Source of the DNA: Brachybacterium muris
GTDB lineage: Bacteria; Actinomycetota; Actinomycetes; Actinomycetales; Dermabacteraceae
Direction of reading: 5' to 3'
NCBI RefSeq assembly: GCF_016907455.1
Contig: NZ_JAFBCB010000001.1
Coordinates: forward strand, 186,001 to 250,000
Length of the DNA: 64,000 nucleotides
Of the stretch, positions 17,974-26,295 are shown piece after piece. Position numbers and translations under genes: made by a program. The stretch's first letter is position 1. The number at the start of each line of letters is the position of its first letter. Below the pieces are notes generated by a model. The model was given only the letters and a program-made list of their open reading frames with translations, searched no databases and was not told where the DNA came from.

Positions 17974-19328
17974 GCGCAGGCCCCGGGGCCGTGGGGATCG
18001 CCCACCACGGACCCGTCGGCGACCCCGAGCCGGCGCGCCCCGAACCCGCGGCGGGGGAGGGCGACCTGTTCGAGCTGCTGTCCGAGGGGGCGCGGCCGCG
18101 CCAGGAGACGGCCTGGTTCGTTCCCGGTCGCATCGAGGTGCTGGGCAAGCACACCGACTACGCCGGTGGCCGCTCCCTGCTGGCCGCCGTTGACCGTGGC
18201 CACACCGTCACCGCCCGCCGCCGCGAGGACCGTCTGATCGTGGTGACCTCCGGTGCGGCGGAGGACGAAGTGGTGCTGGACCTGGCCGCCCCCGGGGCGC
18301 ACGATGACGACGGCTCCGGCCACTGGAGCGGCTACGTGCGCACCGTGGTGGACCGGCTGGATGCCAACTTCCCCGGCCGCCTGGTGGGCGCCGACATCAC
18401 CATCACCTCCACCCTGCCGCTCGCCGCCGGGATGTCCAGCTCCTCCGCCCTGGTGGTGGGGCTGGCCCTGGCGCTGATCGACCTCACCGGCATCGCCGCC
18501 GAACCCGCCTTCCGGGCCGCGATCACCAGCCCCGAGCAACTGGGCGAGTACCTGGGGACCGTGGAGAACGGGCAGACCTACGCCAGCCTCGGCGGGCACC
18601 GCGGGGTGGGCACCTTCGGCGGCAGCGAGGACCACACCTCCATGCTGTGCGGCCGCTCCGACGCCCTGGTGCAGTACTCCTTCTGCCCCGTGCGCCACGA
18701 GCGCACCGTCCCGTTCCCGCAGGACCTCGCCCTGGTGGTGGCGGTCTCCGGCATCGACGCCGCGAAGACCGGTGCCGCCCGCGACGCCTACAACCGGGTG
18801 TCCCTGGCCGCCTGGGAGCTGATCGACCGCTGGCGCGTGGACACCGGCCGCCGCGACGACCGGGTGCTGGCCGACGCCCTCGCCTCCGGCGTGGCCGCCC
18901 GTGGGCGCCTGGTCGAGTACGCGGGCGACGACGAGTACCTGCGCGGTCGCCTCGAGCAGTTCATCGCCGAGTCCGAGCGCCTGGTGCCCGCCGCGGCCCT
19001 GGCCCTGGAGGAGCGGGACCTGGAGGAGCTGGGGCGGCTGGTGGACGAGTCCCAGCGCGGGGCCGAGGAGGGCCTGGGCAACCAGGTGCCCGAGACGGTC
19101 GACCTGCAGCGCATCGCCCGTGAGCTGGGCGCCCATGCCGCCAGCGCGTTCGGGGCCGGCTTCGGCGGCAGCGTGTGGGCCCTGGTGCCCACCGAGAGTG
19201 CGGAGCAGTTCGCCCAGCAGTGGGTGGACCTGTACCGCACCCGGCACCCCCATGCGGCAGGGCGCTCCTCGGTGCTGGTGACGCGCCCCGGGTCCTGTGC
19301 CCACCGGGTGGACGTCCAGCCGGGCTGA
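17970..19328 (+). CDS. GHMP kinase, galactokinase-like
   Basis: A 452-residue sugar kinase starting at GTG 17970, overlapping the preceding stop by four bases. It has the galactokinase-type N-terminal signature GRIEVLGKHTDYAGG, the ATP loop LPLAAGMSSSSAL and the C-terminal GAGFGGSVWAL motif. HTDYAGG replaces the usual HTDYN-x-G, so the sugar could differ from galactose. It would phosphorylate C1 of a hexose or uronic acid, feeding the upstream nucleotidyltransferase. Confidence 0.87.
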   Translation: MSAGPGAVGIAHHGPVGDPEPARPEPAAGEGDLFELLSEGARPRQETAWFVPGRIEVLGKHTDYAGGRSLLAAVDRGHTVTARRREDRLIVVTSGAAEDEVVLDLAAPGAHDDDGSGHWSGYVRTVVDRLDANFPGRLVGADITITSTLPLAAGMSSSSALVVGLALALIDLTGIAAEPAFRAAITSPEQLGEYLGTVENGQTYASLGGHRGVGTFGGSEDHTSMLCGRSDALVQYSFCPVRHERTVPFPQDLALVVAVSGIDAAKTGAARDAYNRVSLAAWELIDRWRVDTGRRDDRVLADALASGVAARGRLVEYAGDDEYLRGRLEQFIAESERLVPAAALALEERDLEELGRLVDESQRGAEEGLGNQVPETVDLQRIARELGAHAASAFGAGFGGSVWALVPTESAEQFAQQWVDLYRTRHPHAAGRSSVLVTRPGSCAHRVDVQPG

Positions 19329-19364
19329 GCTTGTCTCACCTCCGGACTGTGCCAGCATGGCGGC

Positions 19365-20186
19365 ATGAGCACCCCCGTGTCCCCGTCGTCCCTGTCCTGG
19401 CCCACCGGCGCACCCGTGCTGCCCATCGCCCAGGTGCGTCCCGTGCTGGAGCGCCTGGAGTCCCTGGCCCGCACCAACCCGCGCGACCTCACCTGGATCC
19501 CGGGCCTGGCGCAGGAGGACGGAGAGATCTCTGCCGACCCGCCGCCCGTCCTCGAGCAGATCGCCGACGAGTTCGGCGGGATCGCCGTCCACGGCCGACG
19601 CGACCTGGACCTGCTGATCGATGAGCGCGGTGACATCGGCCCGTACACCATGCTGGGTGAGGCGACCAACTACTACCCCCTGTACGAGGGATCGGACGTG
19701 GCGGTGGTGCTGACCCTCGACGAGGACGGCACCCCCGGTGCCGTGTACGGCATCGGCGAGGACCTGGCCCTGCGCCTGGCGGCGCTGGACCTGCCCTCCT
19801 ACCTGCAGCGCTACGCCGACGCCCTGGAAGCAGCGGTGACGGGGATCGACGCGCGGCTGCGGGAACTGTACGACGAGGACGCACAGGAGGACGAGGAACT
19901 GCGGGCCGACGTGGGCGAGCAGCTGCTGGATGCGCAACTGTACGCCGCGATCCTCGGTATGGGCGAGGAGGACGATACGGACGTGGTGCCGCTGCGGTCC
20001 CTCAGCGGCGATCCTGGCTCGTCCGCCGAGCACGCCCCCGCCTGTGCCGTCGCCGTCGCCGATCTGCGCGGCGCGGCCCCCGGCGCCATGGTGGACGTGA
20101 TGGACGCCGACCTGCCCGGGGATCCGCTGGAGCAGCAGTTGGTGTGGCGCGACGGCGGCCTGCTGGTCTACGTCGTCTCCGAGTAG
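19365..20186 (+). CDS. Conserved hypothetical protein, SMI1/KNR4 (SUKH)-like
   Basis: A 273-residue acidic protein. The central part (about 60-140: ADEFGGI, a short strand, LGEATNYYPLYEG, VVLTLDEDG) resembles the SUKH/SMI1-KNR4 fold, often found in immunity or scaffold proteins; this is a weak resemblance. The C-terminal third has a helical segment and a strand ending VWRDGGLLVYVV. The 3' end overlaps the convergent alarmone synthetase gene by 19 bp. Confidence 0.6.
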   Translation: MSTPVSPSSLSWPTGAPVLPIAQVRPVLERLESLARTNPRDLTWIPGLAQEDGEISADPPPVLEQIADEFGGIAVHGRRDLDLLIDERGDIGPYTMLGEATNYYPLYEGSDVAVVLTLDEDGTPGAVYGIGEDLALRLAALDLPSYLQRYADALEAAVTGIDARLRELYDEDAQEDEELRADVGEQLLDAQLYAAILGMGEEDDTDVVPLRSLSGDPGSSAEHAPACAVAVADLRGAAPGAMVDVMDADLPGDPLEQQLVWRDGGLLVYVVSE

Positions 20187-20950
20187 TCCCCGTCGCCCGC
20201 CCGTTCCCACAGGGCTCGCAGCAGCTTCTCGTCCAGGTCGTCGAGACGGGAGCGGTCCTCGAGCTCCGGGTGCGGGCCGTGCACCTCGCGGTGCAGCTGC
20301 TCCATGCGACGGTCCAGCTGATCGGCCACGGCGGCCGCATCGGCCAGGCTCTGGGCCAGATGGTCCGGCACCTGGCCGTCGTACTTGTAGTAGATCTTGT
20401 GCTCGAGGCTGGCCCAGAAGTCCATCGCGATGGTGCGGATCTGCACCTCCACCGTGGTGGGCACCGGCCCGGTGCTCAGGAACACGGGGATCCGGATGAT
20501 CGCGTGCAGCGACTTGTACCCGTTGGGCTTGGGCTGGGCGATGTAGTCCTTGACCGTGACCAGCTCGATGTCCGTCTGGGAGACCAGATGCTCCAGCACC
20601 GTGGAGGTGTCGGCGATGAAGCTGCAGGTGATCCGCACCCCGCCGATGTCGGTGACCCCCTGCCGGATCGCCTCGGGGGTGAGGTCGATTCCGCGGCGCA
20701 TCGCCTTGTCCAGAATGCTGGCCGGGGACTTCACCCGTGAGGTCACGTGCTCGATCGGGTTGTAGCGGTGCAGGTGCAGGAACTCCTGCCGGAGGATCTC
20801 GATCTTGGTGAGCACCTCGTCCACAGCGAACCCGTACTCCATCTGCATCCGAACGAACTGCTCGCGCAGTCGCTGCAAGCGCGCCAGCGTCTCGGGATCC
20901 GGCATGCCGCGGCGCTGGGCGAGGGATGGCGACTGCTGCGGGGTGGACAC
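20168..20950 (-). CDS. Small alarmone synthetase, RelA/SpoT-domain (GTP pyrophosphokinase)
   Basis: A 260-residue (p)ppGpp synthetase without hydrolase, TGS or ACT domains, of the RelQ/YjbM type. Start chosen as GTG 20950 because AGGAG lies 9 nt upstream; a TTG at 20980 would add ten residues. Motifs: RVKSPASILDKA, TDIGGVRITCSF, the substrate loop KPNGYKSLHAII and VEVQIRT-x-AMDFWASLEHKIYYK. It makes the stringent-response alarmone from GTP or GDP and ATP. The toxin gene at 21163 is divergent from it. Confidence 0.9.
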   Translation of the reverse strand: MSTPQQSPSLAQRRGMPDPETLARLQRLREQFVRMQMEYGFAVDEVLTKIEILRQEFLHLHRYNPIEHVTSRVKSPASILDKAMRRGIDLTPEAIRQGVTDIGGVRITCSFIADTSTVLEHLVSQTDIELVTVKDYIAQPKPNGYKSLHAIIRIPVFLSTGPVPTTVEVQIRTIAMDFWASLEHKIYYKYDGQVPDHLAQSLADAAAVADQLDRRMEQLHREVHGPHPELEDRSRLDDLDEKLLRALWERAGDGDYSETT

Positions 20951-21079
20951 GGGACGAACTCCTGGTGACGGCGAGGGCAAGACTTCGCTGACGATGCTCG
21001 GGGAATACCTCAGTCTCCCAGCCCCAACCGTGTGTGAGCAGGGCTTTTCATGTACGCCACCTTAGTGTTCGGGTGCGCC

Positions 21080-21125
21080 ATGGGGAGAACTACCCATGGC
21101 CGGGCCTTCCCCCGATCCTTACGGT
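21080..21125 (+). promoter_or_regulatory. Palindromic operator plus -10 box, copy 2 of 3
   Basis: atggggagaactacccat at 21080-21097, then 22 nt, then TACGGT at 21120-21125. The palindrome extends outward (ccatgg at both ends). The -10 region shares gatcyTACGGTGG with the copy at 23.3 kb. It serves the WXG-nuclease gene at 21163. Confidence 0.7.
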
Positions 21126-21162
21126 GGAGGCGTCGTTGACAGTGGGCTTGAGGGGACGTGCA

Positions 21163-22518
21163 GTGAGCGGATTCCAGGGTGCTGATACCCAGGCTTTGCA
21201 GCGCATGGGCTCGCTGCTCGAGGACCGCTCCTCTTCCCTGGAGGACATGACCGCCCGCCTGGGGGCGCTGATCAACGCGGTGCCGTGGGTGGGCCCGGAT
21301 GCCATGGCCCTGCGTGCCGACTGGGCCTTCCGCATCCGGCCTCGCCTGGTGGACTGCCACCTGCGTCTGCGCGAGGAGGGGCGTTCCCTCCGCGACCATG
21401 CCGAGGAGCAGGACCAGGCGTCGGACCCGGCCGGTGACGTGGCAGACGGAGCCGGCGGGGGAGGGGCCGGGCTGGGAGATGGCCTGGGGGAAGGCCTCGG
21501 GGACCTGCTGCGCGCCGCCACGGAACCGCGCATCGCCCTGGCTGCCCTCAGCGTCCCCGTGGAGGCGGCATCGGACGCAGCCTCCCGCGCCGGGGAGGCC
21601 ATCGGCGATGGCATCGGCGAGGCCATCGGCGAGGGGGCGGACGCCCTGCGTGGCGTCGCCGGGGATGCTGCCCGCGCCGTCGCCCAGCAGGTCAGCGACG
21701 CGATCGGCACCGACTCGCCACTGGAGTTCGACGGCACCGGGTTGGTGCTGGAGCCGCCCAGCACCTCCGACACGGTCACCGTCGATGCCGGGCACGACCT
21801 GGCCCCGAGCAGCGCCGCCAAGCCCTTCGGGATCGACGCCGACGGCAACCCCATCGACCTCGCCCCGAACACGAAGTATGAGGTGGGCGACCACGGCACG
21901 TACTACACCGACGGTGACGGCACCGTGGTGTACATCGAGGCCACCGGCGGCGGTGAGGCGATGAACCCCAACCTGCGCGAGGTGTTCCCGGACGCGAACT
22001 ACCACGTCAACGAGAACGTCTTCTACAGCACCGATGAGCTGGCCCGCCTGGACCACATGTACGTGCCCGAGGTGGAGCTGCACCCGGACACCGCCCGCAG
22101 CGAGTCCATCCAGTCCAAGATCGCCGACCGCTTCGACATGACCGCGAACGGGGAGACCGAGCGCATCGAGTACAACGCCGGTCACGCCCTGGCCCGCCAG
22201 TTCGGTGGGGTTCGCGAGGAGATCAACTACACCCGCCAGTGGGACGACGTGAACCAGGCCCGCAAGGGCGTGGACGACAACATCTACGCCTACGAGAGCC
22301 TGATGGCAGACGGCATCGCCGACCATGGCCACGCCTACACCTACGAGACCCGCTTCAACTGGGGCGATGAGCAGCCGCCCGGTGTGGGCCCCGATCAGGG
22401 CAGTGCACCCTGGGAGTACGTGCCCGGCAGCTACGACGTGCGCATCACGGAGAACGGCGAGGAGATCGCCGATACCTCCATGCCCAACTACCCTGACGGT
22501 GCCACCTTCGACAAGTGA
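21163..22518 (+). CDS. WXG100-headed DNA/RNA nuclease toxin (polymorphic toxin, Endonuclea_NS_2-like)
   Basis: A 451-residue protein starting at GTG 21163 with GAGGGGAC upstream. Residues 1-90 form a WXG100-like helical hairpin with the turn WVG (in AVPWVGPDAM), expected to direct export by a type VII (ESX-like) system. Residues 95-200 are Gly/Ala/Asp-rich linker. Residues about 225-451 match the DNA/RNA non-specific endonuclease family: GTYYTDGDG, then AGHALARQFGG with catalytic His H341, then INYTRQWDDVNQA, and the late PGSYDVRITENG strand. The same catalytic family is found at the C-terminus of Bacillus YeeF. The next gene is the likely immunity gene. No secretion machinery is encoded in the window. 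Confidence 0.87.
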   Translation: MSGFQGADTQALQRMGSLLEDRSSSLEDMTARLGALINAVPWVGPDAMALRADWAFRIRPRLVDCHLRLREEGRSLRDHAEEQDQASDPAGDVADGAGGGGAGLGDGLGEGLGDLLRAATEPRIALAALSVPVEAASDAASRAGEAIGDGIGEAIGEGADALRGVAGDAARAVAQQVSDAIGTDSPLEFDGTGLVLEPPSTSDTVTVDAGHDLAPSSAAKPFGIDADGNPIDLAPNTKYEVGDHGTYYTDGDGTVVYIEATGGGEAMNPNLREVFPDANYHVNENVFYSTDELARLDHMYVPEVELHPDTARSESIQSKIADRFDMTANGETERIEYNAGHALARQFGGVREEINYTRQWDDVNQARKGVDDNIYAYESLMADGIADHGHAYTYETRFNWGDEQPPGVGPDQGSAPWEYVPGSYDVRITENGEEIADTSMPNYPDGATFDK

Positions 22519-22571
22519 CCCCGCGGCCGACATGTGGCTCCATGGCGGCCGAACCCAGCGAGAGGACCCCG

Positions 22572-23093
22572 ATGACCGAGCCCCAGGAGACCCTCTCTGC
22601 CATGGAGAGGCAGGGCCAGCTGCTGCAGGACCTCGCCCGGGTGCTGCTGACCTCGGTGGACCTCACCGAGCAGTGGCAGAAGCTCACCGCCGCGTTCATC
22701 CCCGACGGTGAGGGGTGGGCCGGTCGCATCGTGGTGACCGACCTGGACGGCTCCACCAACGGTGGCGACGCCCGCTTCGCCACGGATTCGCAGGTGACCC
22801 TGCTGCTGGACGCGATGCAGCAGGCGTCGGCCGAGCAGGCGGCGGCCCGGGCCGGTAGCGAGCAGGCATCGCCCCAGGTGGGCGGGCCGTTCGTGTCGCT
22901 GCGTCTGGACGCCGAGCGCACCGGTGAGGACCGCGCTCGCATCGCCCTGTCGTCGGACCTGAACTACGACCGCGACCCTGGCAGCTTCGACGGTGTGGGC
23001 GGGGTGGACGCGCAGGTGGCACAGAGGTTCGTCGACCGCTTCGGCGCCGACGCGGCCCCGGCCTGGATGAGGGACCTCCTGTCCGGGCGCTGA
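22572..23093 (+). CDS. Probable immunity protein, YezG-like
   Basis: A 173-residue acidic protein starting at ATG 22572 with AGAGGA upstream, 53 bp after the toxin stop. The N-terminal half has two helices followed by strands (GRIVVTDLD); the C-terminal half has a paired-strand segment FVSLRLDAERTG and then SSDLNYDRDP. This resembles the YezG family, in which such a strand pair precedes a NFDYDD-type motif. YezG neutralises the nuclease domain of YeeF, so family and gene order agree. The assignment is by position and weak similarity. Confidence 0.65.
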   Translation: MTEPQETLSAMERQGQLLQDLARVLLTSVDLTEQWQKLTAAFIPDGEGWAGRIVVTDLDGSTNGGDARFATDSQVTLLLDAMQQASAEQAAARAGSEQASPQVGGPFVSLRLDAERTGEDRARIALSSDLNYDRDPGSFDGVGGVDAQVAQRFVDRFGADAAPAWMRDLLSGR

Positions 23094-23276
23094 GCGACCG
23101 GGCACGGCCGGCCGTCGGCACCCACCGCGCACAGCGACGCCCGCCTCGCCCGGTGGTGCTCGCCTCGCCCAGCGACGCCCGCCTCGCCCGTCGGCACCCA
23201 CCGCGCCCGGCGGCTCCCGCCTCGCCCGGCGGTGCCCGCCTCGCCCATCGGTCGGACGGGCCACCGGAGCCGTCCA
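23094..23276. repeat. Degenerate GCCCGCCTCGCC-type repeats
   Basis: The region between the immunity gene and the second WXG promoter is made of imperfect copies of a 15-21-bp unit with core cccgcctcgcc. No gene seen. Confidence 0.7.
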
Positions 23277-23277
23277 C

Positions 23278-23323
23278 ATGGGGAGTCCTCCCCATGGCGC
23301 AGGTGACCAGCAGGATCTACGGT
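23278..23323 (+). promoter_or_regulatory. Palindromic operator plus -10 box, copy 3 of 3
   Basis: A perfect 18-bp palindrome atggggagtcctccccat at 23278-23295, then 22 nt, then TACGGT at 23318-23323, 51 bp before the ATG at 23375. Confidence 0.7.
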
Positions 23324-23374
23324 GGGGACATCGTCAGGGGCAGGTGAGCGGAAGCAGAACGAGGGGGCAGGTCG

Positions 23375-24577
23375 ATGGCCGGATTCCAGGGGGCGGATAC
23401 CGAGGCGCTGCGCGCGATGGCGCAGCTGATCGCCCGCCGTGCGAACCTGGTCGACGACCTGCGTGGCCACCTCGCGCTGCTGGTCGAGGACGTCGAGTGG
23501 GTGGGGGAGGACGCCGACCACTTCCGTGCCGAATGGGCCGGTGTGGTGCGCCCCGGCCTGGAGGACTCGTACCTGGACCTGCGCTACAAGGCGCGGGCAC
23601 TGTTGAGCCACGCCGAGGAGCAGGACGGCGCCTCCAGCGTGGATTCCTTCGGCTCCGGCGGAAGTGCCGGTGGGGGTGTCGGAGCTGCGGCTGCGGCTGC
23701 TGCGGCGGCCGCGGCGGCTCTCGGGGCCGGGATCGGCGCTGCCGCAGCGGGGGCGCTCTCAGCACTTGGTCAGGCCGTGCGCGATGCCCTGGTGGGAGAT
23801 GGCTCCACCCCGCAGCAGCGGGCGCTGGCGGCTCTGCTGGACTCCCCGATGGGAAGGTTGGGCCTGCTGGCAGGCCTGGTGCGCGGGATGGTCGGCTCGC
23901 TGGTGGGCGACATGATCGGCCGAGCCGTGATGGGTGCGCTGATGGCAGAGCACCTGAATCAGCTGCTGGGCCGCGCGGGCCAGTTCGGCGAGATGCTCGG
24001 CCTGGAGCCGATGGACGACATGATGGGCCACGCCGGCCTGGGCGCGGGGGCGCTCGCCGGCATCGGCACCGGGGTGGGTGCCGTGGCCGGGGGAGCCGCC
24101 GGCGACGCGATCGGCGGCAGCGGTGGGGAGACCGGGGGAGCAGGCGCATCTGGTGGGTCAGGTGAGTCCGGTGGCGGTGAGAGCTCCGGTGGCTCCGGCG
24201 GTGAGGCCGGAAGCGGCGGAGAGGCCGGAGGTGGCGGCGGATCCGGATCCGGTGGCGGATCGGGCGGTGGCTCCGCGGGCAGCGGAGCCGGCGGAGATGC
24301 CGGTGCCGGTGCAGATGTCGCGGGGGCGGAGGCCGGTGTGGCGGCGGGTGCTGCTGCCGGTGGTCAGGCTGCCGGTGCGCTGAGTTCGGTCGCCGGCCCG
24401 GAGATGTCCGCAGGGGGAATGTTCGGCGGCCGGATCGGGGAAGCCATGGGTGACCTCGGTGAGAGCGGCTCGCTGTGGGACCAGATCGTGACGATGGTGA
24501 CCGGTGCCCTGGACTCGGGCCTGGTCCCGGGCTCGAAGGCCGGCGTCGAGATCGGCAGTGCCCACCTGGACCGGTGA
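23375..24577 (+). CDS. WXG100-headed Gly/Ala-rich secreted protein
   Basis: A 400-residue protein. Residues 1-88 are paralogous to the head of the nuclease toxin (both start FQGADT, carry a WVG turn and end HAEEQD), so it is a probable type VII export substrate. A polyalanine stretch follows (about 102-118), a hydrophobic region (about 120-240) with GRLGLLAGLVRGM, a long Gly/Ser/Ala-rich segment (about 248-350) and a short C-terminal tail. No known toxin domain. It could be a structural or pore-like partner or an effector of unknown type. The stop codon lies in the first copy of a direct repeat. Confidence 0.75.
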   Translation: MAGFQGADTEALRAMAQLIARRANLVDDLRGHLALLVEDVEWVGEDADHFRAEWAGVVRPGLEDSYLDLRYKARALLSHAEEQDGASSVDSFGSGGSAGGGVGAAAAAAAAAAAALGAGIGAAAAGALSALGQAVRDALVGDGSTPQQRALAALLDSPMGRLGLLAGLVRGMVGSLVGDMIGRAVMGALMAEHLNQLLGRAGQFGEMLGLEPMDDMMGHAGLGAGALAGIGTGVGAVAGGAAGDAIGGSGGETGGAGASGGSGESGGGESSGGSGGEAGSGGEAGGGGGSGSGGGSGGGSAGSGAGGDAGAGADVAGAEAGVAAGAAAGGQAAGALSSVAGPEMSAGGMFGGRIGEAMGDLGESGSLWDQIVTMVTGALDSGLVPGSKAGVEIGSAHLDR

Positions 24578-24672
24578 CCCGTCGTACCGTGCGTCGGCCC
24601 GGCGATCGGCTGTGCCGCCCTTGCGGTGACCGGTGTACTGCTGGATCGGTGACCCGTCGTACCGTGCGTCGG
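24572..24672. repeat. Direct repeat spanning a stop codon, period 75 bp
   Basis: A 26-bp sequence starting cggtgacccgtcgtaccg occurs at 24572-24597, including the TGA of the gene ending at 24577, and again at 24647-24672. Confidence 0.93.
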
Positions 24673-24770
24673 GCGGTGGATGCGCCTAGCCTGGTGGCGG
24701 GCCGCTTCTGATCGCGACCCCGCGCCGTGAAACAAGAATCCCGCGGCACGAACCCGATCCGGAGGTCCCC

Positions 24771-25679
24771 ATGACACAGCCCGACTGCACCACCCCCAGC
24801 CCCGTGCTCGTGTGGGTCCCGGGAGTGGCAGGGACCGTGGCAGACGGCTCCGAGCCCTTCCGCATCGCCGACGCCGATGATCCTCAGCTGCTGGTGACGG
24901 ACCTGGTGGCCACCCGTGGGGACGGCGTGTTCGAGACCATCGGCGTGTTCGACGGCGCCCCGGTGAACGTGGGCCCCCACCTGCGACGCCTCGGTCGTAG
25001 CGCGCAGCTGGTGGAGCTGCCTTCACCGGACCTCGACGTGCTCAGCCGGGCGATCGACGCCGCCATCGAGGCACATGCCCCTGTCCCCGAGCTGACCGTG
25101 CGGGTGATGATGACCCGCGGTGTCGAGGGCACCGGCACCCCGACCGCCTGGGTCCACGCCCGCACCGCAGACGACTGGAGCCGCTACCGCGCCGGCATCC
25201 GCGTGGTCACTCTGGACCGCGGGCTGTCCACCGCCGTCGCCGAGACCAGCCCCTGGCTGCTGGCTGGCGCCAAGACCCTCAGCTACGCAGTGAACATGGC
25301 CGCCACCCGCGAGGCGGTGCGCCGCGGCGCGGACGACGTGCTGTTCACCTCCACCGACGGCTACTGCCTCGAGGGCCCCACCTCCACCCTGCTGGTCAAG
25401 CGGGGCGACACCTGGACCACCACCCCGGCCAGTGCCGGAGTGCTGCCCGGGACCAGCATCGCCTCCGTGTTCGCGATGCTGGAGCGCGAGGGGCAGTCGG
25501 TGCGCGAGGAACTGATGACCCCGGCCGACGTGGCCTCGGCCGATGCCGCCTGGCTGCTGTCCTCCAGCCGCCTGGCCGCACCCATCGCCCAGTTGGACGA
25601 CACCTCGCTCACCGTGGACACCGAGCGCACCGCCCAGATCCTGGCCGTGCTGAAGGGCCAGGACCCGCAGTCGGCCTGA
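24771..25679 (+). CDS. Aminotransferase class IV, aminodeoxychorismate lyase-like
   Basis: A 302-residue fold-type IV PLP enzyme. Visible features: GDGVFETI near 50, RVMMTRG near 112, PLP lysine K168 in LLAGAKTLSY, and CLEGPTSTLLV near 200, which binds the PLP phosphate. It is similar to PabC (aminodeoxychorismate lyase, p-aminobenzoate synthesis) and to D-amino acid and branched-chain transaminases; the absence of pabA/B next door leaves the choice open. Single gene. Confidence 0.85.
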   Translation: MTQPDCTTPSPVLVWVPGVAGTVADGSEPFRIADADDPQLLVTDLVATRGDGVFETIGVFDGAPVNVGPHLRRLGRSAQLVELPSPDLDVLSRAIDAAIEAHAPVPELTVRVMMTRGVEGTGTPTAWVHARTADDWSRYRAGIRVVTLDRGLSTAVAETSPWLLAGAKTLSYAVNMAATREAVRRGADDVLFTSTDGYCLEGPTSTLLVKRGDTWTTTPASAGVLPGTSIASVFAMLEREGQSVREELMTPADVASADAAWLLSSSRLAAPIAQLDDTSLTVDTERTAQILAVLKGQDPQSA

Positions 25680-25759
25680 GCGGCCCCGCCGATCCCGAGG
25701 CTCACCCCGCGCGAATCCCGCTCGATCGTGAGCTCCGGCCCGCACAGCTCTCACCCACG

Positions 25760-25806
25760 CACGAATGTTTGTCGGAATGAGGCCATCATTCCGACAAACA
25801 TTCGTG
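25760..25806. repeat. 47-bp intergenic palindrome, copy 1
   Basis: Perfect 21-bp arms (left arm begins cacgaatgtttgtcggaat) around the 5-nt loop ggcca, followed by cctcg. Near copies lie at 26484 and 40542. Confidence 0.95.
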
Positions 25807-25865
25807 CCTCGACGGAGGTGTCGGCCGATGGCAGCGGAGGTGAGGGGAGATCGCGGCGGGCGCGG

Positions 25866-25946
25866 CCTGTCGGAGCGGACGAACGGGCCACAGCTCAGAA
25901 GCTGAGCCTGTCGGAGTGGATGAACGGGCCACAGCTCAGAAGCTGA
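25866..25946. repeat. Direct repeat spanning a stop codon, period 41 bp
   Basis: Two roughly 40-bp copies starting cctgtcggag at 25866 and 25907 (two mismatches). The second contains the end and stop codon of the DsrE gene (25936-25938); the first is downstream of it. Confidence 0.93.
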
Positions 25947-26295
25947 AGGTGACGGTGTGGTCGTCCACCCATTCCCACAGCTGAACGGTGCCGGCCACCT
26001 CGGCGTTGCCGATCAGTGAACCGGGGTACACACCCTTGGACTTCACGCACACGCCGCAGGCGATGTAGCGCCCGTTCGCTGCGGCGTAGCGGTCCATGAG
26101 GTCGAGCAACGGTGGACAGCCGTCGCAGGCCACACCGCGGGCGAAGCAGGCGACGGCCAGTCGCACGGCCTCCTTGGTCAGGAACATCAGGGTCTCGAGG
26201 CCGGACTCGGCGGCGCCGACCGCCATGAGGAAGGCCACTGTCACCTTCTCCGCGTCCTCGAGGCCGGTGGTCAGGGAAATCGCTGCCTTGGGCAT
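25936..26295 (-). CDS. DsrE/DsrF-like family protein
   Basis: A 119-residue protein starting at ATG 26295 with GGAGG 6 nt upstream. The fold resembles DsrE/YchN: a nucleotide-like strand-helix start (ISLTTGLEDAEKVTVAFLMAVGA), LMFLTKEAVRL, then two cysteine pairs CDGC and CGVC, suitable for sulfur transfer or redox. Members of the family move persulfide sulfur or have no known role. Single gene flanked by palindromic repeats. Confidence 0.82.
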   Translation of the reverse strand: MPKAAISLTTGLEDAEKVTVAFLMAVGAAESGLETLMFLTKEAVRLAVACFARGVACDGCPPLLDLMDRYAAANGRYIACGVCVKSKGVYPGSLIGNAEVAGTVQLWEWVDDHTVTFSF

